The notes under the pieces are model-generated. The model did no database searches. It saw only the letters and a list, made by a program, of their open reading frames with translations, and had not been told where the DNA came from. Shown piece by piece: positions 50,001-59,368 of a stretch of 64,000 nucleotides of DNA. This DNA comes from Macrocystis pyrifera (lineage: Eukaryota > Sar > Phaeophyceae > Laminariales > Laminariaceae), in NCBI GenBank assembly GCA_031763025.1, contig JASSKH010000010.1:7581427-7645426 (forward strand), in the 5' to 3' direction. A program made the translations under genes and the position numbers. How positions within the stretch are numbered: position 1 is the first letter of the stretch; each line of letters begins with the position of its first letter.

Positions 50001-51064
50001 GCTCGAATCTCTACATGCACAATAAATCTGATTTTTCCGCATATAGGAAGCGTCTTTCGATTTGCCAAGTTCATATCTGAAAATGCCATCGGGTCAAAAT
50101 CTGAAAGCTCAAAAATCGAACCGCATAGGAAACAACGGCCTTACTCTTTATTGGAGTGGAACGTGAATGGAAATTGCCAAATTGACGCGAGAGCCTTTTA
50201 TGGGGGACCATAGTAAATAGGATCAAACATTGTCAGTAAAAATAGCGAAACATGTACGTTTTTGTGTGTACCGTAGGTCCTATTTACTATGGTCCCCCGT
50301 AATAGAGGAAGAGCGAGGAGGAGCGCCTGCTGGTGCGCACCTGGTACGGCGGTGGTGTCTGGCATAAATATGAACCTGGTACTCATCTTAGCTGCGCGCT
50401 TACTCTTGCGGGGTACCTAACCACTCCGCGGGCGACGAACCGACAAGCCAACTGGGTCTGCGCCCCTCCGAGGCACTCTATGAAGGTATACGGACCATCA
50501 ATACTTTGGGCCCTTGAGCTGCCCGGGTTTGACAGGAAGCCTCGAGCACTTTGCTAGCAGTCAGTATTAGGTATTACCTGTAGGTTTTGTACGTACCACG
50601 CATTCGTTTGTCCCCTCCCGGCCTCCAGCAGGCCAGAACTATTCAAGACTCATGCAAGACAGAGCGAATGATAAAAGTGCACACAAAACAAAACGGAAAA
50701 TAACGATCATCATACATACCAATCAGCAAATACGGACAGCGTGATGAGAGTTGGACGTACTATGCTCCTCTGTCGTAGATGAGCAGCAGTTGGGGCGAAG
50801 CACGCCGTGGCCCCGACTTTGTTCGTGCACAGGTGCGGACGTGCATTCTAGAGGGAGGTGAACAGAGAGGTGCTGGCAATGTCGACGGCAAGTATGAGAG
50901 GGAAGAAGCTGGACTCACTTCCTGGTCTTGAGCACCTCAGCGGAAGCCCTTTGGAACGTGCCCGCCACAGCCTCGCCCTCGGCCCCGTCCCCTTCAGGAT
51001 CCTCGTCTTTGTTGATCTGGCGCTCTGCAGTCCGCTTAGCCATTCGTGGCGAACCTTCCGACAT
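28961..51064 (-). CDS. NUP50: NUP50-type nucleoporin with Ran-binding domain (7 or more exons)
   Basis: NUP50/Npap60 is a mobile nuclear-basket nucleoporin that binds importin-alpha through its N-terminus and Ran through a C-terminal RanBD, assisting cargo release during nuclear import. Seen: N-terminus MAKRTAERQINKDEDPEG and GTFQRASAEVLKTRK (family pattern 'GTFxxASxEVLKxR'); a Ser/Ala/Gly-rich middle with NPFATLG and NPFQAV; an FG segment (SFSGFGSSP, VFGSAPP, VGFGGG); then RanBD pieces (TRAKLFRLAEKEW, KARLVMRREAG, VMLNVSVQGQTKCYAQGDKA, PEGPATYLIK). Exons (minus): 50919-51064, 41736-42651, 40093-40506, 37385-37512, 33615-33682, 32263-32373, 28961-29032. Phases agree at 1-2, 2-3, 5-6 and 6-7, but not at 3-4 and 4-5, so a small exon or base errors remain there. 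A candidate extra exon is 38569-38613. The gene spans 22 kb and the assembly gap. Two ATGs (51064, 51044) are possible. Family confident; complete structure less so. Confidence 0.84.
29380..29479. other. Assembly gap (100 N)
   Basis: Exactly 100 Ns, the usual placeholder for unknown size. Confidence 0.99.
29509..29597. repeat. MITE family E copy
   Basis: AGAACTGCACTTCCGATTTG to CGGGATTGCAGTTCTA, inverted ends. It lies 29 bp after the gap. Confidence 0.7.
29768..29876. repeat. MITE family A, complete
   Basis: TATTACGGGGGTCCATAGTT to GGACCCCCGTAATA; one of the best-preserved copies. Confidence 0.9.
29989..30194. repeat. Three tandem ~71-bp units
   Basis: GATCTATGGACGGAAGGAAC ... CTTCATATCTATA ... 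CTTGGTTGCG repeated three times, the third diverged. Confidence 0.85.
30270..30377. repeat. MITE family A, complete
   Basis: TTACGGGGGGCCATAGTTAA to GGCCCCCCGTAATA. Confidence 0.85.
31740..32220. repeat. Palindrome-rich tandem repeats (CGATATCGA words)
   Basis: ~38-44-bp units (TATCGAACTCGATT...TTTATCAG) at 31770-31875 and ~60-bp units (GATACGATATCCAACACTAC...GATATATCGAA) at about 31975-32110, with an outlier near 32205. Confidence 0.75.
32263..32373 (-). CDS. NUP50: NUP50 exon 6: RanBD core
   Basis: 37 codons, phase 0 at both ends: VMLNVSVQGQTKCYAQGDKA then LRLTCFTPEGPATYLIK. Aligns with the beta-strands of the NUP50 RanBD (LNVP... to ...TMLIRVK). Confidence 0.88.
32374..33614 (-). other. 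NUP50 intron 5
   Basis: A A/T tract (32670-32695), a 20-bp MITE A end (32796-32813), GAACGATATATGATATCGG repeats (32955-33055). A long open frame at 33060-33350 has no RanBD similarity and is not taken as an exon. Confidence 0.6.
33615..33682 (-). CDS. NUP50: NUP50 exon 5: RanBD strand
   Basis: GGAAAGAERKARLVMRREAG-like sequence followed by QQ|GTAACC. ARLVMRREAG is the RanBD 'RLLMRR' strand and continues directly into exon 6 (VMLNV). The phase to exon 4 is off by one. Confidence 0.78.
33975..34085. repeat. MITE family A, complete
   Basis: TATTACGGGGGTCCATAGTT to GGACCCCCGTAATA. Confidence 0.88.
34566..34672. repeat. MITE family A copy
   Basis: TTGCGGGGGACCGTATTAAA to GGTCTCCCGTAATA. Confidence 0.8.
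35690..35800. repeat. MITE family A, complete
   Basis: TATTACGGGGGGGTACATAG to GGACCCCCGTAATA. Confidence 0.88.
37385..37512 (-). CDS. NUP50: NUP50 exon 4: start of RanBD
   Basis: ELMDPSEVMNGEELEECTRK, then TRAKLFRLAEKEWLEMGIGN and MK|GTGATT: the canonical RanBD opening (GEE..., RAKLFR, EW...G.G). The acceptor lies just after a 19-nt C run on the coding strand. It needs 1 nt from the upstream exon. Confidence 0.85.
37694..37803. repeat. MITE family A, complete
   Basis: TATTACGGAGGTCCATAGTT to CCCCCCCAGTAATA. Confidence 0.82.
38213..38370. repeat. Pogo-like element copy
   Basis: TAGTGCCGAATACCGCTAGA with CCGGCACTAATTACTCCGCA; shares words with the element at 10875-11070 in opposite orientation. 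Confidence 0.45.
38569..38613 (-). CDS. NUP50: Candidate small NUP50 exon
   Basis: Between TATTTAG and the donor CGGAAG|GTAGGT, the frame ends ...RRLLPE plus 1 nt, which completes Val before ELMDPSEV of exon 4 (RanBDs usually start PLPEEVE). Its own 5' phase does not fit exon 3, so this is tentative. Confidence 0.3.
38700..39560. repeat. Degenerate minisatellite (CAGGCTACAGCCAACA)n
   Basis: The words GGCTACAGCCAACAA and GTTGACAG recur about every 25-40 bp over 850 bp in NUP50 intron 3. Confidence 0.8.
39590..40050. repeat. CAA/CAG/ACA microsatellite region
   Basis: Mixed CAG, CAA and ACA trinucleotides; no coding signal other than shadow frames. Confidence 0.7.
40093..40506 (-). CDS. NUP50: NUP50 exon 3: FG-repeat segment
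   Basis: 138 codons, phase 0 at both ends: PVGMGAGLSSGAPLSFSGFG, several FG/GFG motifs, NSFAATPATAWGSS, ending GSEDKKGGE|GTGAGT. FG motifs mediate transport-receptor binding. Confidence 0.83.
40507..41735 (-). other. NUP50 intron 2
   Basis: On the coding strand it starts with a G run (41652-41663 as C on +) and a SINE C end, and ends with a C run (40731-40744 as G on +) and a GTCT microsatellite (40618-40672). Confidence 0.65.
41685..41731 (+). repeat. SINE C 3' end
   Basis: GGTCATACGACTACAGCCAT then GCACGACATGAATACACCCCC, next to the NUP50 exon 2 donor (antisense relative to the gene). Confidence 0.7.
41736..42651 (-). CDS. NUP50: NUP50 exon 2: low-complexity middle region
   Basis: Joins exon 1 exactly (AA+A, ...KTRK|ILKGRVRPSSSS). 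Contains NPFATLG and NPFQAVVLS (NPF/NPFQ motifs as in the NUP50 family), then Ala/Gly/Thr/Pro-rich sequence to GGGGGVPFK|GTGAGA. 305 codons. Confidence 0.82.
42718..43275 (-). repeat. SINE C, full length, antisense on +
   Basis: GTGTGCTCATCATCATGCAT through CACGTCGGGTCTCCACCGAC, TCCAGAGACAGCAATGGG and CACGCAGCGAGAGGCGTGTT to CCCAACTTATATATA. Confidence 0.85.
44045..44425 (+). repeat. Repeat family D
   Basis: GTAGTGACAGAACGCCTCCG to CAATCCGCTTGAGGAT plus A-rich tail. It shares over 200 bp with 14108-14338. The GAGGAT-A(n) end suggests a retroposon. Confidence 0.6.
45300..46190 (-). mobile_element. 5'-truncated LINE (non-LTR retrotransposon) 3' end
   Basis: The minus strand encodes the C-terminal part of a LINE reverse-transcriptase polyprotein in broken frames: KTLKLRFRIGNLDLPERR, then (after a frame change near 45700) REEEEADAL, a cysteine-poor remnant of the usual zinc knuckle, GEGAMYKKERDVLGKELREV and TIAILGDRWWRQTAKQEGDK. 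The 3' end reads GTGCTCCATCTCGAAAGGGA to AATGAGTACACTCCC; the reading frame stops a few bases before the C-rich tail. At least ten shorter copies of this end lie elsewhere in the window. No upstream RT or endonuclease domain is present, so it is dead. Confidence 0.75.
46230..46341. repeat. MITE family A, complete
   Basis: TATTACGGGGGACCATAGTA to GGTCCCCCGTAATA. Confidence 0.88.
46812..46920. repeat. MITE family A, complete
   Basis: CTACTACGGGGGACCATAGT to GGACCTCCGTAATA. Confidence 0.85.
47883..48145. repeat. Tandem pair of ~130-bp units
   Basis: GGCGAATAGAAAAAGGGCCT ... GCCAAAGGCGAA(T/C)TTGAAAAACAGTG occurs twice (about 47883-48010 and 48013-48145). Confidence 0.85.
49357..50147. repeat. 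Element with ~45-bp terminal inverted repeats
   Basis: Left TTCCTATGCGGTTCGATTT...GAGCTTCAGATTT (49378-49410) is inverted at the right end (50097-50144: AAATCTGAAAGCTC...AAATCGAACCGCATAGGAAA). The ~790-bp interior has no open transposase, so this is probably non-autonomous. Confidence 0.6.
50197..50304. repeat. MITE family A, complete
   Basis: TTATGGGGGACCATAGTAAA to GGTCCCCCGTAATA. Confidence 0.85.
50919..51064 (-). CDS. NUP50: NUP50 exon 1: conserved N-terminus
   Basis: MSEGSPRMAKRTAERQINKD then EDPEGD and VAGTFQRASAEVLKTR, ending AA|GTGAGT. The family begins MAKR/MxKR, so the second ATG (51044) is also plausible. MAKRTAER is a basic cluster; in vertebrates the N-terminus contacts importin-alpha. 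Confidence 0.86.
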
Positions 51065-51617
51065 GGCTTGCTAAGAGGAAGAACACTCGCTTGAGTAAAT
51101 TAAATCAAGGTTGATCTGCCACGCTGTTGTTTTTTAGGGCTTTCCAAGCGTATTCCAAGGCGCACTTGGGGTTGCTTCCTGTTCGCCTCTGAGCTCTGGT
51201 GTGCTCTTGCTTCTGGTGGGTGATTCGTCTGGTAAGTTTATTCCCCAACTCCCTATCTGCGCAGGCCAGCAAAACATATGGAAAACCCTGATCATTCCCA
51301 TTGTGTCAAAGTGTCGAAAGTCAAAGTCAAATATTGTACTTGTCAGTCCCATTGGTTGGGATTAGAAGTAAGGACGTGAGATTGTAGGGGGGCAATGTGC
51401 GACATGAGCTGTACGGTCCTGGCAACCACATGACCGACGGCCTACCGGTTACTACGAACAAGCATTTAGAAAGTAGAAAAACACGACTATTAGAGAGCCC
51501 TAGATCCCGGACATGAACCGCCGCCTCGAATACTGTGAACTCTTTTCTCGCCCAAGATGCTAAAATCTAGAACCTGACATACTGGTAATTTGTTACTTTC
51601 GCGCAGGAGGAGAAAGC
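51065..51617. promoter_or_regulatory. Divergent promoter region between NUP50 and PLAA
   Basis: 553 bp separate the two start codons, which point away from each other, so both promoters must lie here or be shared. An ATTGG (inverted CCAAT box) is at 51351-51355, roughly midway. No TATA box seen. Inference from geometry. Confidence 0.5.
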
Positions 51618-51674
51618 ATGGCCGACTTCCAACCTTTCGTTCTTTCAGCGGAGATGCTGGGCCACGAGGGTCCG
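51618..51674 (+). CDS. PLAA: PLAA exon 1
   Basis: 19 codons MADFQPFVLSAEMLGHEGP then CCG|GTAAGT; phase 0. Continues as VRAVQPLPDG in exon 2, giving a normal first WD repeat (LxGHxxxVR). Confidence 0.88.
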
Positions 51675-52532
51675 GTAAGTCTGATCACGCCCATGGTCAG
51701 AACAACGTAGGGCGGAGAACGTTGAATTCGGTATTCAATGCAATGCTGTTTCCTCGTCGAGAGATGCTCTAGCTTGAGGCTTCTCCAGATGTACTTATCA
51801 AATCTGTGGGAGCATCTCAGCACGTAGCTCGGTGGACTCCGCATGGAGGGCCTGCTAGCTAGACATGCTTGCCGTACATTTGCACGCATTAGTCCCTCGT
51901 TATCTCTTCCGCGTGCCTCGTGCCAGGCTCGTTTTGCGCAGCTCCGTGCGAAATCGACGCTAAAAAACGCATTCGAAATATTATCGTAGATACCATATGG
52001 TGGCGTACATTCGACGATGATCCCTGATCCAAATGTTCTCCGCTGGTCATGCCATCGCGAAGCAGGTCCGTCACGTCTTGGTCGCCGCGCTTGTACCGCA
52101 ATAGACTACCGCTACTACGGCAGTACGTACAGCAGTACCTGACACGACGGCAGTAGCACGTGCACCAAGCAAATATAGTATATCTCTGCTCTTCCAGGCA
52201 GCGCAGATGCAGCCAGCAGCAGCAGCAGCAGCAGAGCTTGGAACACAGCCGACCACGAACGGCTGTCTGTACAGCCCCTTCCACATGCTATTATATCATA
52301 CCTTGTACTCGAATGAGTAGCAGAAGCCTCCCATACAGCAGGCGGAGCCTCCCGCGGGAGTTCCTCCGACCTCGACCCCCCCCCCCCCCCACCACTACCA
52401 CCCCCGCCGGCCCTTTGTAGTTGTTGACACATAAGGACATCTTGTCACATTCCAGGTTCCTGGTACAATAGTAATTCGTGTACGTGAGCAAATTATTTTC
52501 GTGCGTGCGCCGCGCGGCGATTGTTCACCACT

Positions 52533-52576
<44 letters not shown>

Positions 52577-52771
52577 CTGAGCCCGCGGCTGTGGCGACAA
52601 GTGTTTCGCTGCGGCTGTTGCTGTTTTGCTGCCGCTGCTGCTTCTGCTGCAAAACGCTGTTGATTTGTATTGGGTCTTTGCCCTTCCTTCCTTCTCTCCT
52701 TCCTTCCTACCATCCATCCTTGCCGGCGCAATAGATGTGGTGCCATTGTTGCCACCGCCGCCGCCGCCGCC

Positions 52772-52803
<32 letters not shown>

Positions 52804-55203
52804 TGCTGCTGCATCTACTGCTTGTACTGTACAGATAACTTTTTCGACTTAATCCACCCTCCCTCCCCGCCTTCCTTCTTCCCTTCCTCCCATCCTGCCT
52901 TTCCTGCTGTCGATTTGGCTGTTGTCGTGTGTCGTCGTTGGAAAAGGTGAGGGCCGTGCAACCCTTACCGGACGGCCGCCTGGCATCGTCCTCGCAAGAC
53001 CACACCGCTAGGCTCTGGCTGCCGAAGGGCGGGTCGAGCGACGGCAGCGGCGGCCAAGGGGTGTACTATGACATCGGAGGCGAGTCGTGTTGATTGATTT
53101 CCCTTCCGAGTGTTAGAGGGAGGGGGGGGCAGGGGGGTGAGGGGACGGGGGGGGGGAGGCGGGGGGGAGGGGGGGGTGTACTCGATAGGAGAGATGTACT
53201 CGATCTCATGCATGGCCGTAGTCGTATGACCATAGACCCTCGCATCCCTACAATGCCGGGACGGAGCATGTCGGATTTTCACCCACCAGGCAGACATTGC
53301 TTGCACCAAGCGCGAAGCGCCGTGAGGTGTCCAGCGAGTCGCATGAAGGGTGAGCTGCATCTTACTAAGAACCGCTTGTGAGGCGGACTGACTTGCATAT
53401 GGATGACAGCTTCAATGAGTTAGTTTAATTTCCGGTGTAACCACTTCCAGAGACAGCAATGGGAGTACTATGTAACTGCCTCTTGGGTGCCTTACCTTGA
53501 ACACTACGTGATACGATCATTCCCCTTGTGCAGAGCAAAGGTCCTTTATCTTGCACAAATGATCTATCTCGACGACCAGCTGTGGCCGACCGCCCAAAAA
53601 ACCAAAAAAATCAGGCGGTACCCTGGATATCTAGCTCGCGTAGTGAGCGGCATGTTTTACAGTGTCGTTGTCAACCGACGCCAACCCAACCTACATTATA
53701 TAGTGCGAGGAGAGAGGGGGGGGGTTAGTTTTTCTGCGAGGTTGCCTCATAATGAGAGAACCTCGTGGCGAGAATACCTGGTGGGCGGTAGCGTATCGCA
53801 TTGAGAAATGCTGTTCTTGTGGTTTGCGATGGTTGGGATGTACGAACACGCAAACATGACAGCTGATGGCAGCGCAGAGCGCGGTTCAGTGAAGCCCAGG
53901 AGCGAGACCAGAGAGTCTCTCTTGTTGCCCGTGACGTATAGAGAGAGAGCTCCAGAAGAGGTACGTGCGTGGATCTACCCTGTATGTAGATGACTATATA
54001 ACGCGTCCACGGCACAGCAGCACACCGAGAACGACGCTTGACCCCCCCGGGACGGCGTGCTTCCCGCTGTGCTACTGGCTGGGTTGTACGTTCACTTACC
54101 TGTTCGTTCTTGCCATGCTTTCCGCCCTGCTGGCTGCTGGCAGGGTCTTTTTCCATCTCTCCGTGTACGCAAAGTTGCAAGGACTGGCGCTACTTCTTTT
54201 GGCAGTATCAGCAGGATGTGAAGTTGTTGTTTTCTTTGCCCCATCGCAAAACGTTTGGTTTCCGAGATCACTAAAGTAGATTCATACCGTCCGCGGCGCC
54301 TGTTGGTGTTCCTTCCATGTACGTCTGGCAGGGTATCTTAAATGCCCCACGGGTACCCCCCCCTTTCCGGAGAAAACGATCGCTATCCTAGGAGATAGAC
54401 GGTGGCCACAGGCGACCAGACAGGAAAGGGATCAGATTAGAAAAAAGTTTCCATGTAATATATGGAAACAACGCAATGAGCGCCCAATAGTTGGAGGTGT
54501 CTCTATTACGAGTAGGAACGGTGCTCCGTCTCGAAAGGGATGCGTGGTCAATGGTCAAATGACTAAGGCAAGCAACAAATGAGTCCCCCCCCCCCCCCCC
54601 CCCCCCCCCATAACACCCTCTACGCTGGTTCTGGGACTTGTTGTGTTGGGCGTGTGTGGGCCGCTTGCCTCGACCCTCTCCTCTCTCCAAACAATTACAA
54701 TAGTCTTCCTTTAGATTTTTAGGACTGAGCACATGTACAGTGCCGTTCGAAAAGGGATAGGAAGGACAAAACCCGGCCCAGCGCGCGTTTTCTCTCTCTG
54801 TCTGTCTCTCTTTCTCGCTCCCTATGTCACTCGTTGAACATGGTTTAACCCCCCCCCCCCCTCTTCCCCCCCGTCCCACCCTTCCCCACTCTCTTCGTGT
54901 TGGTTGGTGTGTGTACGTGTGTGCCCCTCGTCCGATTCGCCACTGCGCCCATAGACACGCTTGCGGACCACAGCCACTGGGTAGTCTCCCTGGCTGCCTT
55001 GCCCCCGGGGGTAGTACCGGAGTGTCCCCGGGGGGGGCTGGTGACGGGTTGCATGGATAAGGTCGTCAGGATCTACGACGACCTAGGACAGCCTCAGCGG
55101 CAGCTAAAGGGTCACGATGGAGGCGTGATCTCTTTCAGCTGGACTGCGGCGGGACAGGTTAGGGGAGGAGACGGGGGCGGCGAGGAAGCAGGGGGAGAGG
55201 GAA

Positions 55204-55246
<43 letters not shown>

Positions 55247-58200
55247 GGGGGGGGGGGGGGAGGGGGAGGGGGAGTGAAGGAGCGAGTGAGGGGGGGGGTG
55301 TACTCATGTCATGCATGAGCGTAGTCGTATGACCGTAGACCCTCGAGGTTAGTGCGTTTCTGGTTTGTTGAACAGCCCAACGCCTGTGCCAGTCTGACCA
55401 TGAATATACGGTACGTTTCGACATTTTTGTCACCATCTAAACGTCCCTGATAGTTTCGACGAGGCTGGTACTTAGGATAGGGCAATTGGTATTTTCGCCG
55501 ACGTTATTCAGCTCTAATTAGTTGTCCAAGGTATGTTTGTTCCCAAAGAGTGTGCGCAGGTGGTAAGTTGGGGTGAAGTAGGCTCCACCTCTTGTGTCGG
55601 ACTCCCGTGTTTGTTTGAATACGAGTGGCGCGTTATATAGGACGGGGGAGAGCTGCTGATGACGACCCCCCCTTCCCTGCTCATCCCGATCATGCCTATC
55701 ATTCTCCTTGTCCCTCTGCACACGTTTTCCTTTTAGCCCCATCTGCTGTCCTCGTCCTAGACCGTTGTCCTGGTTATTGCGGTTTACCTATGTCGCTACC
55801 CTTCTGCCGTCCGTTCTTTCCCTTACCCTCCTCTTCCCCTTTTCATTTCCTTTCCCAGACTCTCAACGTTACCCTTGCCGCCACCATTACCCTATGCCCT
55901 CATTCTCGCCCTCGACCTTACTTTAACCTCTCCCTTATTGTTTCCCATGCTCTGAAGCTGATCAGCGGTAGCTGGGACGGGACGGCGAAGGTCTGGGACG
56001 TCGCTGCAGGGGTCTGCGTGACGACGCTTGGTGGGCACGAGAACGGGGTGTGCGTGTTGGGCTTCCCGGACGGAAAGGCAAGTCGACAGGAAAGCCCGCG
56101 TTTGCCGTACATTCCCGTAACCGCTGGGTGCCAACTGATTTCGCGACAGCGGTAACTTCGGTAGCTCTACTGCTGTCGAGCGGTGACGCATGGTAACTAC
56201 TGTCGCTTTAACGGTAAAGCGACAGTAATTACCGCGAGTAACTGCTGAAGCTACGGTAGCTACCATAAGTTACCGCCGTAGCGGCAGCAGTTACAACAGT
56301 TACCGCTCACCGTAGTTACCGCTGTAGTGACAGCAGTCGCCGGTTACCTACCGCTGCAGCGGCGGCAGTTGCCATCGGTAACTACTGTACGTACTGTCGT
56401 CGAGACAACGTAACGTTGGTTACTATGTTGCTACAGAGGGAACTACGGTATCTGTGCGTTGCCGCAGTAATGGACGATGAACACTGCCAGATATCAAAAC
56501 TTCGTCGGAGCACCATCACAAACATGACTCAAAAACCGTGGAATCACTTGTGTGTGCTACGTTAATCTACGCTCTGTAACGCTCTGCTCATAGCTAGCTG
56601 TCGCTGGGAACTTGCGCTGCGGATTTTTTTAAGCTGTCATCAACTTGAGTGCGTTGGTAGACTATCTCACGCCATGCTACGCTGTGCTACGCTGTGCTAC
56701 ACTATGCTACACTATGCTGCAGCATTCTACGGTGTACTACGCTTGCCTTCACGGGTAGCGAATATGCAAGAGTGGAATATGCAACCATGGTTGATACGCC
56801 CCATTCTGTGCCATAGGTGTTGCTAACGGTAAAAAAAACAACGGCTCTGCTAACTTTATGTTGTCACACGCTTCCTGCGCTAGCGAATACGCCATCGTCG
56901 TGGAAGCACTGCGTGCTGTGGGTAACTATAACAATACAGCCATGCTCGTATGCGTACGGCTATTTTACGCTTGCTGCGCCATATAGCGTGTATGCAACGC
57001 CATTGAAACACCGAACGCTGCGCTGTAATCGCGATGATGGAACAACAGCTGCACGGATGACGCTTGTACGAGGTGGTGCCTGGCACAACGCTTGTTACGC
57101 GCTGGTGATACTGGTACACCGCTGCAACACCGAGCGCCGTGCGAACGATCAAAATAATAAATACTGCCTACGCAACCCTGTGCTATGGCGCAACACCTGT
57201 GCCACGCTAGAGAATATGAAGCATCATTGCAACCCCGAGTTGTGTGCTGACGGGCAAAAAAAACGGCTGCTCTACGATTGCTACGCTAGCGCATGGGCAA
57301 AGCCAATTAAAAAAAGTAAAAAACAGATGACTCTTGCGAAAAATGTGCAACGTCTTCGAAACACCGACCCCTGTGCTATATCAACGATCGCCTTGACGCA
57401 GGTGGCAACGGGGTCCACCGGTCGTCAAGACGGCGGCCGTGTGGTGGACTTTCAGATCAGGATCTGGGACGAATCGGGCCAGCAGGTTTTTGTCGATCTT
57501 GACTCTTATGGCGTATGTCTTCTTAGCTCAGCTCATCTTTTCCTGTTAAAAAAACTGACTCGTGTTTGCGAATAGCTTCGCTGGGCCTTGTTTTTCGTTT
57601 GCTTTTATTGATCGCTTGGATTGTCTTAGGGACGAATTGGGACAGCGGATTAACCCCTCTCTGGTACCTGCTACATCCTGTAATGTTTAGCTTTTTTTTG
57701 CATACAAATACACCCCAAACGCGAACCCCCCCCCCCCCCCCCCCCCCCCCCCAGCCTCCGCAACATTAGAAAACCCTGATTTTTTTAGCAGGTCCAACCC
57801 CGCTCTCGTATCTCGTACCTAATACGTATGTGTAATGTTGACGTTTTTCGCCCTCCCTCCACTACGCACGTAACGGTTACCCCCCCTCACCGTGCCCCCC
57901 CCCGCTCCGTCTCGAAAGGGATGCGTGGTCAATGGTAAAATTACTAAGGCAAGCAACCAATGAGTACGCCCCGCCCCCCCCGCTCCCCCTATCGGCCTCC
58001 GCATTCCCAAACCATCTTTGAGGCAGATCAAAACCCTCCGCGAGCACTCTGGACCGGTCCGCTCGCTCGACCTGGCGCCCGGTGTGGGTTTCATGTCCAC
58101 CTCCAACGATGGCACCGCGAGGCTTTGGTCGCTCGACGGGGCGGCCCTGGCTGCCATGCCCCACCCGGCAACGAGAGAGGGCCAACCCGCCTTCGTCCTG

Positions 58201-59327
58201 CAGGTAAGAAGAGGACGAGAAAGGACAACGAGACGGTGGAGGCGGGGGTAGGGGTGAGGATGGGGGAGACTGCGGGAGGCGGGAAGGGGGCGGGGTTGGG
58301 GGTTGGCGGTGGCGGTGGGTCTGGTGGTGGCGGTAAGGGTGCGGCGGGGGTGGGGAGGGGTTGGGCGGTAGAGGTGGGGGCAGGGAGAGGGGTAGAGGTA
58401 GGGGGGGTAGGGGTAGGGGTAGGGTAGTGGTAGGGGTACGGGTTGGGCGGTAGGGGTAGGGATAGGGGAAGGAGAAAAGGTAGGGGCAGGGGTAGGGGTA
58501 TGAATTGGGTTGGGGGTAGAGGTAGAGGTACGGGGTAGAGGTAGAGATAGAGGTAGGGGTAAGGGCAGGGGTAGAGGTAGCGGTAGCGTTAGGGGTAGGG
58601 ATGGGAACGGGGGTGGATGTGGTGGTAGCGGTGAGAATTGAGGGTGGGGGTGGGGGTGGGGGGACAGAGGCGGGGAGAACGGGAGACGCGACAGTCGAAT
58701 TTCACGGAGCGTTATGTGAAGCACCACATAAACAGTACATCTTCTTTTGCCTGCCTTCACCGCCCCACACCTCCCGGGTTTCCACTCACCCGCTGGTTTT
58801 CCACTCTCCCCGGCAGGGATGCGTTCTTGCCGGAGACGCGGGTGAGTCGGTTAGTGTGGACGAGAGCGGCGGGTGCGTGGTGTGGAGGGGAGCGGAGAGG
58901 GCCCAGGTCTTGCCCCACCCGTCTGGGCTGTGGTGTGTTTGCGCCCTTCCTAACGGGGATTTCGCCACCGGATGCCAGGTGAAATGTTTTTCTGTTTTTT
59001 GGACATCCAAGTTTAAGTTTTTTTTGTTGTTTAATGCGTCATGCTTCTTTGTTCGTTCGTTTGTATTTTTTTCATAGGGGGGGGGGGGGGTGGATTTACA
59101 GCAGTTGATCAGTGTACAAAGGTGCTACTGCTTTTGCTGCATGTAGTAGCTGAGTGGTGTGTTGTTCCTTTCTGTGTTGAGATTTCGTTTCGGTTTGTTT
59201 TTTGTCTTTGTATGTTCAATTTTGTTTTTTTTAATTGTTTGCTTGTTTCGTATCTTTTCAGTTGATTTCACTATTTTTTTTTTGTTTGTTTTATGTGTTC
59301 ATGTTGATGGACGAAACATTTTCTTCT

Positions 59328-59368
<41 letters not shown>

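Larger units (their letters stand above)
42652..50918 (-). other. NUP50 intron 1 (8.3 kb), repeat-filled
   Basis: Contains an antisense SINE C (42718-43275), a family D element (about 44045-44425), a truncated LINE (45300-46190), three MITE A copies, degenerate GTACCGG repeats (46400-46760), a ~130-bp tandem pair (47883-48145) and a TIR element (49357-50147). No additional gene recognised. Confidence 0.6.
53080..54954 (+). other. PLAA intron 2
   Basis: Starts with G runs and an antisense SINE C (53154-53710); ends with a LINE 3' end and C runs (54365-54610, 54848-54890). Probable GC–AG intron. Confidence 0.65.

Noticed and set aside
56817-57575. 252-aa plus frame overlapping PLAA exon 5
   Set aside because: Mostly intronic degenerate repeats; only 57402-57485 matches a WD repeat.
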